The translations under genes were made by a program, and so were the position numbers. Source: JBASNZ01 sp049657775 (GTDB taxonomy: Bacteria; Actinomycetota; Coriobacteriia; Anaerosomatales; Anaerosomataceae). From it: a DNA stretch of 21,039 nucleotides. The notes beneath the pieces were generated by a model that made no database searches, had not been told where the DNA came from, and worked only from the letters and a program-made list of their open reading frames with translations. The DNA lies in the NCBI GenBank assembly GCA_049657775.1, contig JBASNZ010000006.1:1-21039 (forward strand), in the 5' to 3' direction. Of this stretch, positions 5,952 through 13,816 are shown piece by piece. Each line of letters opens with the position of its first letter. The first letter of the stretch is position 1.

Positions 5952-6672
5952 GGCGGACCCACTCGAAGAGGAGCACCGTGGCGGCCTGGGCGACATTGAG
6001 CGACCCGACCTCTCCGACAAGCGGGATCGACACGCCAAAGTCGCATGTCTCGGACACGAGACGTGACAGCCCGCTCCCCTCGGCGCCGAGGACGAGGACG
6101 ATGCGACCCTCGAGCGGTGCGCTCCAGAGCGAATCGCTCGCATGCTCGGAGGCGCCGGCCACCCAGAAGCCCCGCTCCTTGAGCTCTTCAAGCGCGCGGA
6201 CCAGATTGCTGACGCGTGCCACGGGGATATGTGATGTGGCGCCGGCCGAGGCCTTGTGGACGACCGCTGTGACGGGCGCCGACCGGCGCTCCGCGATGAC
6301 GACACCATCGGCGCCCGCGCCTTCGGCCGAGCGGATGATCGCGCCGAAGTTGCCGGGGTCGGTGACGTGGTCGAGGACCACGACGACGCTGCGTTCCTTG
6401 TCACCGGCGCGAGCAAGCACGTCGGCGAGCGTGGCGTACGTGAAGTCCGGGGCGATCGCTGCCACGCCCTGGTGATGGCCCCGCTCGCTCTCGCGGTCGA
6501 GCGCGGCGCGATCGACCTCGCTCACCGGTATGCCCGCGACGCGAGCGAGCGACTTGATCTCGCGGATCGAGTCGTCGTCCCTGACACCCCGCGCGATCTG
6601 AATGCGCTCGAGGGCCACAGCGGCACGTAGTGCCTCCAGGACGGCGTTGCGACCCTCGATCCTCTCAGGCAT
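5938..6672 (-). CDS. rlmB: 23S rRNA 2'-O-methyltransferase, TrmH/SpoU family (RlmB)
   Basis: A 244-residue SPOUT methyltransferase; RlmB methylates the ribose of a conserved guanosine (G2251 in E. coli) in the peptidyl-transferase region of 23S rRNA using SAM. The N-terminal RNA-binding domain starts MPERIEGRNAVLEALRA. The knotted catalytic domain has motif 1 LDHVTDPGNFGAIIRSAEG, motif 2 LVLGAEGSGLSRLV and motif 3 IPLVGEVGSLNVAQAATVLL, all intact. ATG at 6672 is chosen because it begins at the family start and lies 1 nt after the cysS stop (TAGGATG); the reading frame stays open upstream but that part is non-homologous. In Bacillus mrnC lies between cysS and this gene; here it is missing. Confidence 0.95.
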   Translation of the reverse strand: MPERIEGRNAVLEALRAAVALERIQIARGVRDDDSIREIKSLARVAGIPVSEVDRAALDRESERGHHQGVAAIAPDFTYATLADVLARAGDKERSVVVVLDHVTDPGNFGAIIRSAEGAGADGVVIAERRSAPVTAVVHKASAGATSHIPVARVSNLVRALEELKERGFWVAGASEHASDSLWSAPLEGRIVLVLGAEGSGLSRLVSETCDFGVSIPLVGEVGSLNVAQAATVLLFEWVRRAGR

Positions 6673-6673
6673 C

Positions 6674-8170
6674 CTAGGCCCCGCGCCGGTAGACCACGCG
6701 GGCGCCCTGGGGGGTGTCGTCGATCGTGAACCCAAGCATCGCAAGCCCGTCGCGCACCATATCGGCAGCAGCCCAGTTTCGCTCGGCACGCGCGGCCGCC
6801 CGCGCGGCCAGGAGGGAGCGCACCGCTTCCTCGGTGTCGGATCCCGTATATCCTGCAAGCTGTGCGGCAAGATCGAGGACGTCCGGGGGATATGCCACCT
6901 CGGCCTCGGGGGCGACATCGATGCCGAAGACGCCGAGCAGCTCGGTCACAAGTGACTCCGCGCGAAGCAGCGTTTCACGATCGGCCATGTCGATGTCGGC
7001 CTGGTGGTCGCTCATGAAAGAGTTGGCCACGCGGCCGAGCTCGAAGACGGCCGCGAGCGCACCGGCCGTGTTGAAATCGTCGTCCATCTCATCGATGAAC
7101 TTGGCGCGAGTCGCCTCTATCGCCGATGCGAGTTCCTCCCGCGCCTCGTCCGGGGCGCCCGTACCGTTGGCCTGCGCCTCACGCGCCCAACGGAGGTTGC
7201 GCACCAGGTTCTCGATGCGGTCGAGCGCCGTGCGAGTCTCGTCGAGTCGAGCATCCGAGAAGTCGAGCGGGCTACGGTAGTGGGTTTGCAGCATGAGCAG
7301 GCGCACGACAGGGGCCGGGAAGACCGCGAGCACCTCTTTGAGCAGCAGGAAGTTGCCGAGGGACTTGCTCATCTTCTCGGCGTTGATCTGCAGCATCCCG
7401 CCGTGGAGCCAGTACTTCACGAACTCCGTGCCCGTAGCGGCCTCGGACTGCGCCAGTTCGTTCTCGTGGTGCGGGAAGATCAGGTCCGACCCGCCCCCGT
7501 GGATATCGAACGGCAGTCCCAGTTCCTGCTCCGACATGACCGAGCATTCCAGGTGCCAGCCGGGACGGCCTTCGCCCCACGGACTCGGCCAGTGCGGCTC
7601 TCCTGGTTTGGCCGACTTCCAGAGGGCGAAATCCAGCGGATCCTGCTTGCGGTCATCGACCTCGACGCGCGCGCCGCTCTCGAGCTCGTCGATGTTGCGT
7701 CCCGACAGCTTGCCGTACCCCGGGAAGGAGCGGACCGAGAAGTAGACGTCGCCGTCGATCACGTACGCGTGTCCGCGCTCTATGAGGCGTTCGACCATCC
7801 CGATCATCTGCGGGATGGTCTGCGTCGCCAGCGGCTGCCGGGTCGGCCTCTGCACACCAAGCGTGTCCATCGCGTGGCGGAACGCGAGCGTGTAGTCCGC
7901 GGCCACCTCGGCGGCGGAGCGTCCTTCCTCGGCGGCACGGTTGATGATCTTGTCATCGACATCGGTGACGTTCTGCACGAAGGTCACTTCAAAACCGCGC
8001 CACGTCAGGTATCGGCGGATAACGTCGAACGTGAGGAACGTCCTCGCGTTGCCCACGTGGACGTGGTTGTAGACGGTGGGGCCGCACACGTACATGGCGA
8101 CCTTGCCAGGCTCGCGTGGAACGAACTCCTCTTTCTTGCGCGCCATGGTGTTGTAGACGCGGATCGCCAT
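6674..8170 (-). CDS. cysS: Cysteinyl-tRNA synthetase
   Basis: A 498-residue class I synthetase that charges tRNA-Cys. The HIGH motif is HVGN (38-41) and the KMSKS loop is exact (266-270). The zinc ligands that select cysteine are in place: C29 in YVCGPTVYN, C209 in WHLECSVM, and H234 with E238 in FPHHENE. The C-terminal DALR-type helical region and anticodon-binding end follow at normal length. ATG at 8170 is 2 nt after the cysE stop, with GGAAGGG contributed by the end of cysE. The neighbour cysE makes the precursor of the amino acid that this enzyme uses, a conserved cysE-cysS pairing. Confidence 0.97.
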   Translation of the reverse strand: MAIRVYNTMARKKEEFVPREPGKVAMYVCGPTVYNHVHVGNARTFLTFDVIRRYLTWRGFEVTFVQNVTDVDDKIINRAAEEGRSAAEVAADYTLAFRHAMDTLGVQRPTRQPLATQTIPQMIGMVERLIERGHAYVIDGDVYFSVRSFPGYGKLSGRNIDELESGARVEVDDRKQDPLDFALWKSAKPGEPHWPSPWGEGRPGWHLECSVMSEQELGLPFDIHGGGSDLIFPHHENELAQSEAATGTEFVKYWLHGGMLQINAEKMSKSLGNFLLLKEVLAVFPAPVVRLLMLQTHYRSPLDFSDARLDETRTALDRIENLVRNLRWAREAQANGTGAPDEAREELASAIEATRAKFIDEMDDDFNTAGALAAVFELGRVANSFMSDHQADIDMADRETLLRAESLVTELLGVFGIDVAPEAEVAYPPDVLDLAAQLAGYTGSDTEEAVRSLLAARAAARAERNWAAADMVRDGLAMLGFTIDDTPQGARVVYRRGA

Positions 8171-8172
8171 GC

Positions 8173-8868
8173 TTACGTCCCTTCCTGGTCGGTCGATTCG
8201 CAGAAGGTGGGGCGGCCTTCCTCGTCGGCCAGACCCTCGTCGCGCGAAAGGCGCCCTTCGAGACGCTCGACCCTGCGCTGGAGCGCGCGGAACATCTCGA
8301 TAACGGGGTCGGGCAGATCCTCGTGGTGGAGGTCTATCGCCTCGACTCGGCTGCCTTCACGCACCACGACGCGACCGGGGATGCCCACGACCGTGCAGTT
8401 TGCGGGCACGTCCTGGATGACCACCGCACCGGCGCCGACCTTGGAGCCGCGACCGAGGGTGATGTTTCCCAGCACTGTCGCCCCGACGCCCACCACGACG
8501 TTGTCCTCGATGGTCGGGTGGCGCTTGCCGTTCTCCTTGCCAGTGCCGCCCAGGGTGACTCCCTGGTACAGCGTGACATCCCTCCCGATGATGCTGGTCT
8601 CGCCGATGACGACGCCCATCCCGTGGTCGATGAAGAACCCGGGACCGATCGTCGCGCCGGGATGGATCTCGATCCCGGTGTGGTGACGCACGATCTGACT
8701 GATACGACGCGCGAGCCAGACGAACCCCGCGTTGTGCATGCGGTACGTCAGCCGGTGCCACCATACTGCCCACAGGCCAGGGTAGTTGGTGAGCGCCGAA
8801 ACAGTAGAGGCACAGGCCGGATCGCGCTCTTTGATCGCGGCGATGTCGTTGCGTACTCGAGTGAACAT
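8173..8868 (-). CDS. cysE: Serine O-acetyltransferase, CysE/EpsC type
   Basis: A 231-residue enzyme that acetylates serine with acetyl-CoA, the first step of cysteine synthesis. It has the short N-terminal helical region of the Bacillus-type enzyme (TNYPGLWAVWWHRLTYRM) followed by left-handed beta-helix hexapeptide repeats: GIEIHPGATIGPGFFIDHG, with the catalytic His in DHGMG, then VTLYQGVTLGGTGKENGKRH and IEDNVVVGVGATVLG. A charged helical C-terminal tail from about residue 175 on (RVERLEGRLSRDEGLADEEG) is longer than the core needs and may be lineage-specific. ATG at 8868 has AGGAGGTG 8-9 nt upstream. The 54-nt gap to ispF shows no T-box or terminator. Confidence 0.95.
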   Translation of the reverse strand: MFTRVRNDIAAIKERDPACASTVSALTNYPGLWAVWWHRLTYRMHNAGFVWLARRISQIVRHHTGIEIHPGATIGPGFFIDHGMGVVIGETSIIGRDVTLYQGVTLGGTGKENGKRHPTIEDNVVVGVGATVLGNITLGRGSKVGAGAVVIQDVPANCTVVGIPGRVVVREGSRVEAIDLHHEDLPDPVIEMFRALQRRVERLEGRLSRDEGLADEEGRPTFCESTDQEGT

Positions 8869-8922
8869 CCCGGTCTGTCACCTCCTCCATGCGAGCGTCG
8901 GGTCAGACTAGAAAGAAGCTTA

Positions 8923-9444
8923 CTATCTCTTCCCGTACGCGGGGGAGTCAACGGAGACCTGCAGGCCCGCACCGAGGAGCACGACCGCGTGCGCCGCGAC
9001 ACCCTCTTCCCGGCCAGCAAAACCCAGTCCCTCCGTGGTCGTCGCCTTCACGCCGACTCGCTCGATCTCCACGCCGAGAGCCTCGGCCATGCGTGCTCGC
9101 ATCTGGTCTCTTACCGGCGAGATCCGAGGTCGCTCCAGGACTATGACGGTATCGGCGTCTATGAGCTGGAAACCACGGTCGCGCATGAGCTCGGCAACCC
9201 GACGCAAGAGCTCCAGGCTGGAAATGCCCGCAAGGTCGGGGTCGGTGTCTGGAAACAGACGGCCGATGTCGCCCTCGCGCATCGCGCCGACGATGGCATC
9301 CATGAGCGCATGCACGAGCACGTCAGCGTCAGAATGGCCGACGAGCCCTCGTTCATGCGGTAGTTCGACGCCTCCGAGCACGAGACCTCTGTCCTCGGCG
9401 AATGCGTGCACATCGTAACCAAGGCCGATCCGGAGTCCGTCCAT
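8923..9444 (-). CDS. ispF: 2-C-methyl-D-erythritol 2,4-cyclodiphosphate synthase
   Basis: A 173-residue enzyme of the MEP isoprenoid pathway that cyclises CDP-ME 2-phosphate to MEcPP with release of CMP. The metal ligands are visible in GLGYDVHAF (Asp and His) and GHSDADVLVHALMDA (His), along with DIGRLFPDTDP and the C-terminal ATTTEGLGFAGREEGVAAHA segment. ATG at 9444 begins MDGLRIGLGYDVH at the family start and lies 1 nt after the ispD stop (TAGCATG); an upstream in-frame start would add eight residues inside ispD. The preceding gene ispD supplies an earlier step of the same pathway. Confidence 0.96.
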   Translation of the reverse strand: MDGLRIGLGYDVHAFAEDRGLVLGGVELPHERGLVGHSDADVLVHALMDAIVGAMREGDIGRLFPDTDPDLAGISSLELLRRVAELMRDRGFQLIDADTVIVLERPRISPVRDQMRARMAEALGVEIERVGVKATTTEGLGFAGREEGVAAHAVVLLGAGLQVSVDSPAYGKR

Positions 9445-9445
9445 G

Positions 9446-10138
9446 CTACAGCGACTCCCCTCTCGCACACAGGATCGCCTCGGCGATCACAAGGTCTGCG
9501 GCAACGGTCACTTTGATGTTGTCTCGCGGCCCGGCGATCATACGGATGTGGCCGCCCGCGCGTTCCACCAGCGATGCGTCATCGGTCCCCAGAAAACCCA
9601 CGTCGCGCGCGCGCTCATGCGCATCTCGGAGCGTGTCCACGCGAAATACCTGGGGCGTCTGAGCGACCCAGAGGCATGACCGGTCCAGGGTAGACGTCAC
9701 GAGACCATCGGCGTCGGTGCGCTTGATGGTGTCGTACGCCGGATGTCCTATCACGCACCCGTCGACACCCCCACCGAGCGCGTCGAGGGCGGCGGTGATC
9801 GTTTCGCCCGTGATCAGCGGTCGTGCGCCGTCGTGGACGACGACCGTTTCGGCGTCGTCCGGAAGCGCCGCGAGACCTGCCGCAACCGAGTCTTGCCTGG
9901 TCTCGCCGCCAGCGACGATGGCGACGACACTCCTCGATCCGGAGGTAGCTTCGCTCAGGGGTGTGATGGCCTCGGGACGGGCCACGACCACGACGGCGTC
10001 CACGGCAGGGCACGCATCGAAGACTCCGATCGTGTGAGTGATGACGGTAGCGCCCGCGAGCGGCGCCAGCTGCTTGCCACCGGCGCGTCCAAAGCGCTCT
10101 CCAGTACCGCCCGCGACGATGATGGCGACGACGCTCAT
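9446..10138 (-). CDS. ispD: 2-C-methyl-D-erythritol 4-phosphate cytidylyltransferase
   Basis: A 230-residue enzyme that joins CTP and MEP to form CDP-ME in the MEP pathway. The nucleotide-binding signature AIIVAGGTGERFGRAGGKQL opens the protein. VVVHDGARPLITGE, with the catalytic-region Asp, the DTIKRTDADG loop and LWVAQTPQVFRVDTL follow in the standard order, with TDDASLVERAGG and GPRDNIKVT near the end. ATG at 10138 overlaps the stop of the PIN/TRAM gene by 4 nt (ATGA), indicating coupling. Confidence 0.96.
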   Translation of the reverse strand: MSVVAIIVAGGTGERFGRAGGKQLAPLAGATVITHTIGVFDACPAVDAVVVVARPEAITPLSEATSGSRSVVAIVAGGETRQDSVAAGLAALPDDAETVVVHDGARPLITGETITAALDALGGGVDGCVIGHPAYDTIKRTDADGLVTSTLDRSCLWVAQTPQVFRVDTLRDAHERARDVGFLGTDDASLVERAGGHIRMIAGPRDNIKVTVAADLVIAEAILCARGESL

Positions 10139-11184
10139 GCTGCTGCCGGGCGGGCGAAGATCATTCGGCCCGCCGTGGTCTGCAACACCGACGTTACCTC
10201 CACCTGGATCGTTGAGCCGACGCGGTCCTTGCCGTCCGCGACCACGACCATGGTTCCGTCCTCGAGATACCCGATGCCTTGACCGGGTTCCTTACCCTCG
10301 CGCGCCACCGCCACCTCGAATCGGTCGCCAGGGATGAACGCCGGGCGCACGGCCGCCGCAAGCTCGTTGAGGTTGAGGACCGCCACTCCCTCGACTCTCG
10401 CAACCTGCGTGAGGTTGTGGTCCACGGTCACGATCGCGCCACCGGTCGACGCGGCGAGTCGCACGAGTTTGGCGTCTACAGCGGGAATCTCGGGGTAGTC
10501 GGCCTCGAACAGCGACACCGGCGTTGCCCCGGTCGTGAGAGTGGTCAGCAGATCCAGCCCGCGTCGGCCGCGCGCTCGTTTGATGTCGTCGGCCGAGTCC
10601 GCAAGCGTCTGGAGTTCGACGAGAACGAACCGGGGCACGCGCAGCTCCCCTTCGAGGAAACCCGCGTGTGCAAGTTCGGCGAACCTGCCATCGATAACGG
10701 CGCTCGTGTCCAGGAGCTTGAGCGTGGGCGTCGCCGGAGCCTCGGGCTCCACGAGCATGCGTCCGAAGCGTCGGCTCACGTCCCGACGCTTGGTCAAGAA
10801 CAGGCGCGTGCTCCCGTACGCGAGAAGCCCGTAGACGAGCACGATGCCAAGGAATGCCACCCACGTCGGGGTGAGCAGACGAAGCGGGTACGAGACAAGG
10901 AATGCGATTACAAGGCCTATCACAAGGCCGAGTGCGCCCAGGATAAGGTCGGTCGTCTCGAACTCCTGCACCTGCTCTTCGAGACGGCGGTACTGCTCGG
11001 TGAGTTCACGTCCGACGATTCCGCCGAACAGGTAGCCCATTGCGCTTCCAAGAATAATGAAGATTAAGATAACGAGTTCCTGCGAGAAGCCTGTCTGGGC
11101 TGGCCAGTCCGCGAGTCGTGCGACTGCGAACCCTCCGAGCGCACCCGCCGTCAGCAGCACGATACGTGCAAGCTGTACGATCAT
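10135..11184 (-). CDS. PIN/TRAM-domain membrane protein, YacL family
   Basis: A 349-residue protein with four N-terminal membrane helices (starting MIVQLARIVLLTAG, then ELVILIFIILGSAMGYLF, LILGALGLVIGLVIAFL and VAFLGIVLVYGLLAY), a cytoplasmic PIN nuclease-like domain and a C-terminal TRAM domain (from about FIPGDRFEVAV). The PIN acidic residues are present: LLDTSAVIDGR, FVLVELQTLAD, PAVDAKLVRLA and IVTVDHNL. The family lies beside disA in Firmicutes, as here; its substrate is not established. The frame is open up to 11298, but the predicted transcription start near 11282 and family length favour ATG at 11184, although that codon has no clear ribosome site. A good Shine-Dalgarno sits about 50 nt upstream (see the mini-ORF entry). 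Confidence 0.92.
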   Translation of the reverse strand: MIVQLARIVLLTAGALGGFAVARLADWPAQTGFSQELVILIFIILGSAMGYLFGGIVGRELTEQYRRLEEQVQEFETTDLILGALGLVIGLVIAFLVSYPLRLLTPTWVAFLGIVLVYGLLAYGSTRLFLTKRRDVSRRFGRMLVEPEAPATPTLKLLDTSAVIDGRFAELAHAGFLEGELRVPRFVLVELQTLADSADDIKRARGRRGLDLLTTLTTGATPVSLFEADYPEIPAVDAKLVRLAASTGGAIVTVDHNLTQVARVEGVAVLNLNELAAAVRPAFIPGDRFEVAVAREGKEPGQGIGYLEDGTMVVVADGKDRVGSTIQVEVTSVLQTTAGRMIFARPAAA

Positions 11185-11204
11185 CGGCGATGACGCCCGG
11201 AGAA

Positions 11205-11219
11205 TCAGTGAGTCTTCAC
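11205..11219 (-). other. Possible four-codon leader ORF before the PIN/TRAM gene
   Basis: GTG-AAG-ACT-CAC-TGA on minus, out of frame with the downstream gene. It is preceded at 8 nt by GGAGG within AAAGGAGGTGGAGG, the only strong ribosome site in this leader. Its stop is about 20 nt before the main ATG. It could deliver ribosomes by reinitiation, or be coincidence. Confidence 0.25.
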
Positions 11220-11288
11220 CCGGTGCGCCTCCACCTCCTTTCGATGGTCGGCTATGAGGTGTCGCCACAACCGTCGTGACGTGCGGTG

Positions 11289-11294
11289 ATTCTA
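11289..11294 (-). promoter_or_regulatory. Extended -10 promoter of the yacL-ispD-ispF-cysE-cysS-rlmB-yacP unit
   Basis: TAGAAT (5 of 6 to TATAAT) preceded by TG one base upstream (TGCTAGAAT), an extended -10. No good -35 is found at 16-18 nt. It lies 31 nt after the disA stop, giving a start near 11282 and a leader of about 100 nt. Confidence 0.6.
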
Positions 11295-11325
11295 GCACAG
11301 ACGGCTACGGCCGATTGCGGATCGA

Positions 11326-12387
11326 TCACAAAGACGCGTGTTCGCGCATTCTCCTCAGGCCCTCGATGATCGCCTTTGCGCGCCGAGAACCGACACCGTC
11401 AACGTCGTCGAGCTGCTCCTCGGACGCGTCCATAAGCGCCGACAGCGTGCCGAAGCGTTCGGTGACGCGATTGATCACGGTGCCGGGTAGCATAGGTATG
11501 TGTCGCAAGAGCCGGTACCCCGCCGGACGCACGAGTTGCTCGCTCAACTCGGAGGTGGGCGTGTACCCGAGCGCATGCACGATGGCGTTACTGTCGCGGA
11601 GCTGCTCGGGCGCGAGTGAGGAGATACGATGCCGCACCGCCGCAGCCTTCCGCCCTCCGGACTCGCGTGCGTAGTCGCGTATGAGCATGAGGTAGTCATC
11701 CTCGACGCCGACCGTGAGCTCCTCGGCCTGCATGCGGACCAGCCGGCCGTCGGTTCCGAGTTCGACGATGTAGCGGGCGACGTCGCGCGCTACCCGGGAG
11801 ACCATCTCGGCGCGCTGTGCGACCGTAGCGACGTCCCCGAGCGTCACGACGTCTTCAAGCTCCAGGATGGTGAGATGGGCTGCGACCTCATCCAGTCTGC
11901 TGCGATACCGCTCAAGCGTCTGTAGGGCCTGGTTGGCCTTGGCAAGCACAACCTCGATGTCCTCGAGGGTTATCTTGGCCCCGCCGCGGTAGAGGCTGAC
12001 GACATCGCGCCTCTGGGATATGGAGATCACGAGCGCGTCCGTCTGCCGGCTCACGCGCTCGGCGGTGCGGTGGCGCATGCCGGTCTCGGCTGTTGGCAGG
12101 GACGCGTCGGGCGCGAGGTGGACGTTGGCCTTGAGGATGTGTTCGGTCTCGGCGTCGAGCGTGATGGCGCCGTCCATCTTGGCGAGTTCGAAGAGCAACT
12201 GCGGGGTATACGGAACGCCCACGACGAAACCGCCATTGCTGATCGCCTCGACCCCGGTCTCATCCCCGATAACCAGCAGCGCCCCGGTTCTGGCCGAGAT
12301 GATGTGTTCGAGACCCTCCCGGAGAAGCGTGCCCGGAGCAACAGCGGCAAGTGCGGCGAGAAGGATATCGTCTGTCTTGATTTCCAC
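11326..12387 (-). CDS. disA: DNA integrity scanning protein, diadenylate cyclase DisA
   Basis: A 353-residue enzyme that converts two ATP to the second messenger c-di-AMP; DisA octamers slide on DNA and lower synthesis at branched intermediates. The DAC domain is N-terminal with both catalytic signatures, DGA (72-74, in KMDGAITLD) and RHR (105-107, in TGMRHRTAER). A helical linker follows, and the C-terminal helix-hairpin-helix DNA-binding region ends with DVDGVGSRRAKAIIEGLRRM. GTG at 12387 has AAGGGG about 6 nt upstream. It lies 74 nt after radA; RadA is known to modulate DisA in Bacillus, which fits the pairing. No c-di-AMP phosphodiesterase is in the window. Confidence 0.97.
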   Translation of the reverse strand: MEIKTDDILLAALAAVAPGTLLREGLEHIISARTGALLVIGDETGVEAISNGGFVVGVPYTPQLLFELAKMDGAITLDAETEHILKANVHLAPDASLPTAETGMRHRTAERVSRQTDALVISISQRRDVVSLYRGGAKITLEDIEVVLAKANQALQTLERYRSRLDEVAAHLTILELEDVVTLGDVATVAQRAEMVSRVARDVARYIVELGTDGRLVRMQAEELTVGVEDDYLMLIRDYARESGGRKAAAVRHRISSLAPEQLRDSNAIVHALGYTPTSELSEQLVRPAGYRLLRHIPMLPGTVINRVTERFGTLSALMDASEEQLDDVDGVGSRRAKAIIEGLRRMREHASL

Positions 12388-12461
12388 GCGTGCCCCTTCT
12401 GTCGCGCGTCAGTCCCTCCACTCCGATTGTCCCACGTGTCCGCGGGTGCGTACCAGCGGCT

Positions 12462-13811
12462 CTACGTGGGCAGGAGACCGCAGACCGCCTCGGAGAGCAT
12501 GCGGTACCCGCGGGTGCGAACACCTTCTGCCGCGCCAGCGGAGCGTTGTGCAACGACGACGGGCCCCAACCCCATCCTGGCGACCTCTCCCAGTCGCGCC
12601 GCCACGTGAGAGACGGCCCGGATCTCGCCCGTGAGACCGACCTCACCGAACGCAGCCGTGCCCCCAGGCAGCGCGGTGTCCGTTCGGGCAGACGCAAGCG
12701 CGAGTGCAAGCGCCAGGTCCACTGCCGGCTCGACGATCCGAACGCCACCAGCAACGGAAACGTAGACATCGTGCTGTCCAAAGGAGATGCCTGCCCTGCG
12801 CTCAAGCACGGCGAGGACCTGCAGGACGCGCGCGGTGTCGACGCCGACAGAAAGCCGACGTGGTGCCGGAAGGTACGATGGGGTCACGAGTGCCTGGATC
12901 TCTACCAGAACCGGGCGCGTGCCCTCCACAGTGGCGAGTATGCACGTTCCAGGACTATCCCCGGCCCGCTCGGACAGCAGCACCCCTGAGGGATCCGACA
13001 CGCCCACAAGGCCGCTCTCGTTCATCTCGAAGACACCGATCTCACTTACGGAGCCGAAACGGTTCTTCGTGGCCCGAACGATGCGGAATACGTGATCGCG
13101 ATCGCCTTCGAAGGAGAGCACGGTGTCTACGGTGTGCTCGAGAACGCGCGGCCCTGCGATGGTGCCCTCTTTGGTGACGTGACCGACAAGGATCACCGTG
13201 ACCCCGTCGTTCTTGGCCAGTCGCATGAGTCGGGCCGCGCACGAACGCACCTGTCCGACGCTGCCGGGTACACCCTCGAGATCGGCATCCATCATCGTCT
13301 GGATGGAGTCCACAACCAAGACGTCGGGCTTGACGGCCTGAGCGGTGGCCACGACAGATGCGATGTCGGTCTCGGGAAGCAGCAGGATGTCGCCCATGGA
13401 TCCCAGGCGGTCCGCGCGCATCTTGACCTGCTCGGCGGACTCCTCGCCGCAGATGTAGAGCACCTGCGAGCCCTCGTGAGCGAGCGAACCCGCCGTTTGC
13501 AGCAGCAGTGTCGACTTGCCGATACCCGGCTCGCCCGCGAGGAGAACGAGCGACCCTCGCACGAGCCCGCCACCCAAAACGCGATCGAACTCGGTGACGC
13601 CCGTGCGAACGCGAGCGGCGGATGTGGCCTGGACGTCTGCCAGGCGCAGGGGCGCGCGCGGCACGCCACCAGATCCGGTGGTGTGCGCGTCGGGGCTGCG
13701 GATCTCTTCTACCAGCGTGCCGAACTCACCGCACTCTGGACACTTGCCGAGCCACTTCGGCGCGGAGTACCCGCACTGCTGACAACGCCAATCAGTGCGG
13801 GTCTTGGCCAT
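12462..13811 (-). CDS. radA: DNA repair protein RadA (Sms)
   Basis: A 449-residue RecA-like ATPase that helps process recombination intermediates and branch migration. The N-terminal zinc finger has four cysteines (C10, C13, C24, C27). Walker A is GEPGIGKST (93-101), followed by the RadA-specific KNRFG motif (about 250) and a C-terminal Lon-protease-like domain (from about PSYLPAPRRLSVGVD), whose peptidase residues are not expected to be active in this family. ATG at 13811 lies 5 nt after the clpC stop with no good Shine-Dalgarno, so it is probably coupled to clpC. It precedes disA as in Bacillus. Confidence 0.97.
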   Translation of the reverse strand: MAKTRTDWRCQQCGYSAPKWLGKCPECGEFGTLVEEIRSPDAHTTGSGGVPRAPLRLADVQATSAARVRTGVTEFDRVLGGGLVRGSLVLLAGEPGIGKSTLLLQTAGSLAHEGSQVLYICGEESAEQVKMRADRLGSMGDILLLPETDIASVVATAQAVKPDVLVVDSIQTMMDADLEGVPGSVGQVRSCAARLMRLAKNDGVTVILVGHVTKEGTIAGPRVLEHTVDTVLSFEGDRDHVFRIVRATKNRFGSVSEIGVFEMNESGLVGVSDPSGVLLSERAGDSPGTCILATVEGTRPVLVEIQALVTPSYLPAPRRLSVGVDTARVLQVLAVLERRAGISFGQHDVYVSVAGGVRIVEPAVDLALALALASARTDTALPGGTAAFGEVGLTGEIRAVSHVAARLGEVARMGLGPVVVAQRSAGAAEGVRTRGYRMLSEAVCGLLPT

Positions 13812-13816
13812 ATGGG

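Noticed and set aside
6673..6918. Long N-terminal extension of RlmB
   Set aside because: The extra 80 or so residues are the out-of-frame end of cysS, Pro/Arg/Ser-rich and without homology. The ATG at 6672 matches the family start.
7004..8686. 560-codon plus-strand frame opposite cysS and cysE
   Set aside because: Antisense shadow; the minus strand encodes intact CysS and CysE with all catalytic motifs.
8869..8922. T-box or cysteine-responsive riboswitch before cysE-cysS
   Set aside because: The gap is only 54 nt, too short for a T-box, and contains no T-box consensus or terminator stem.
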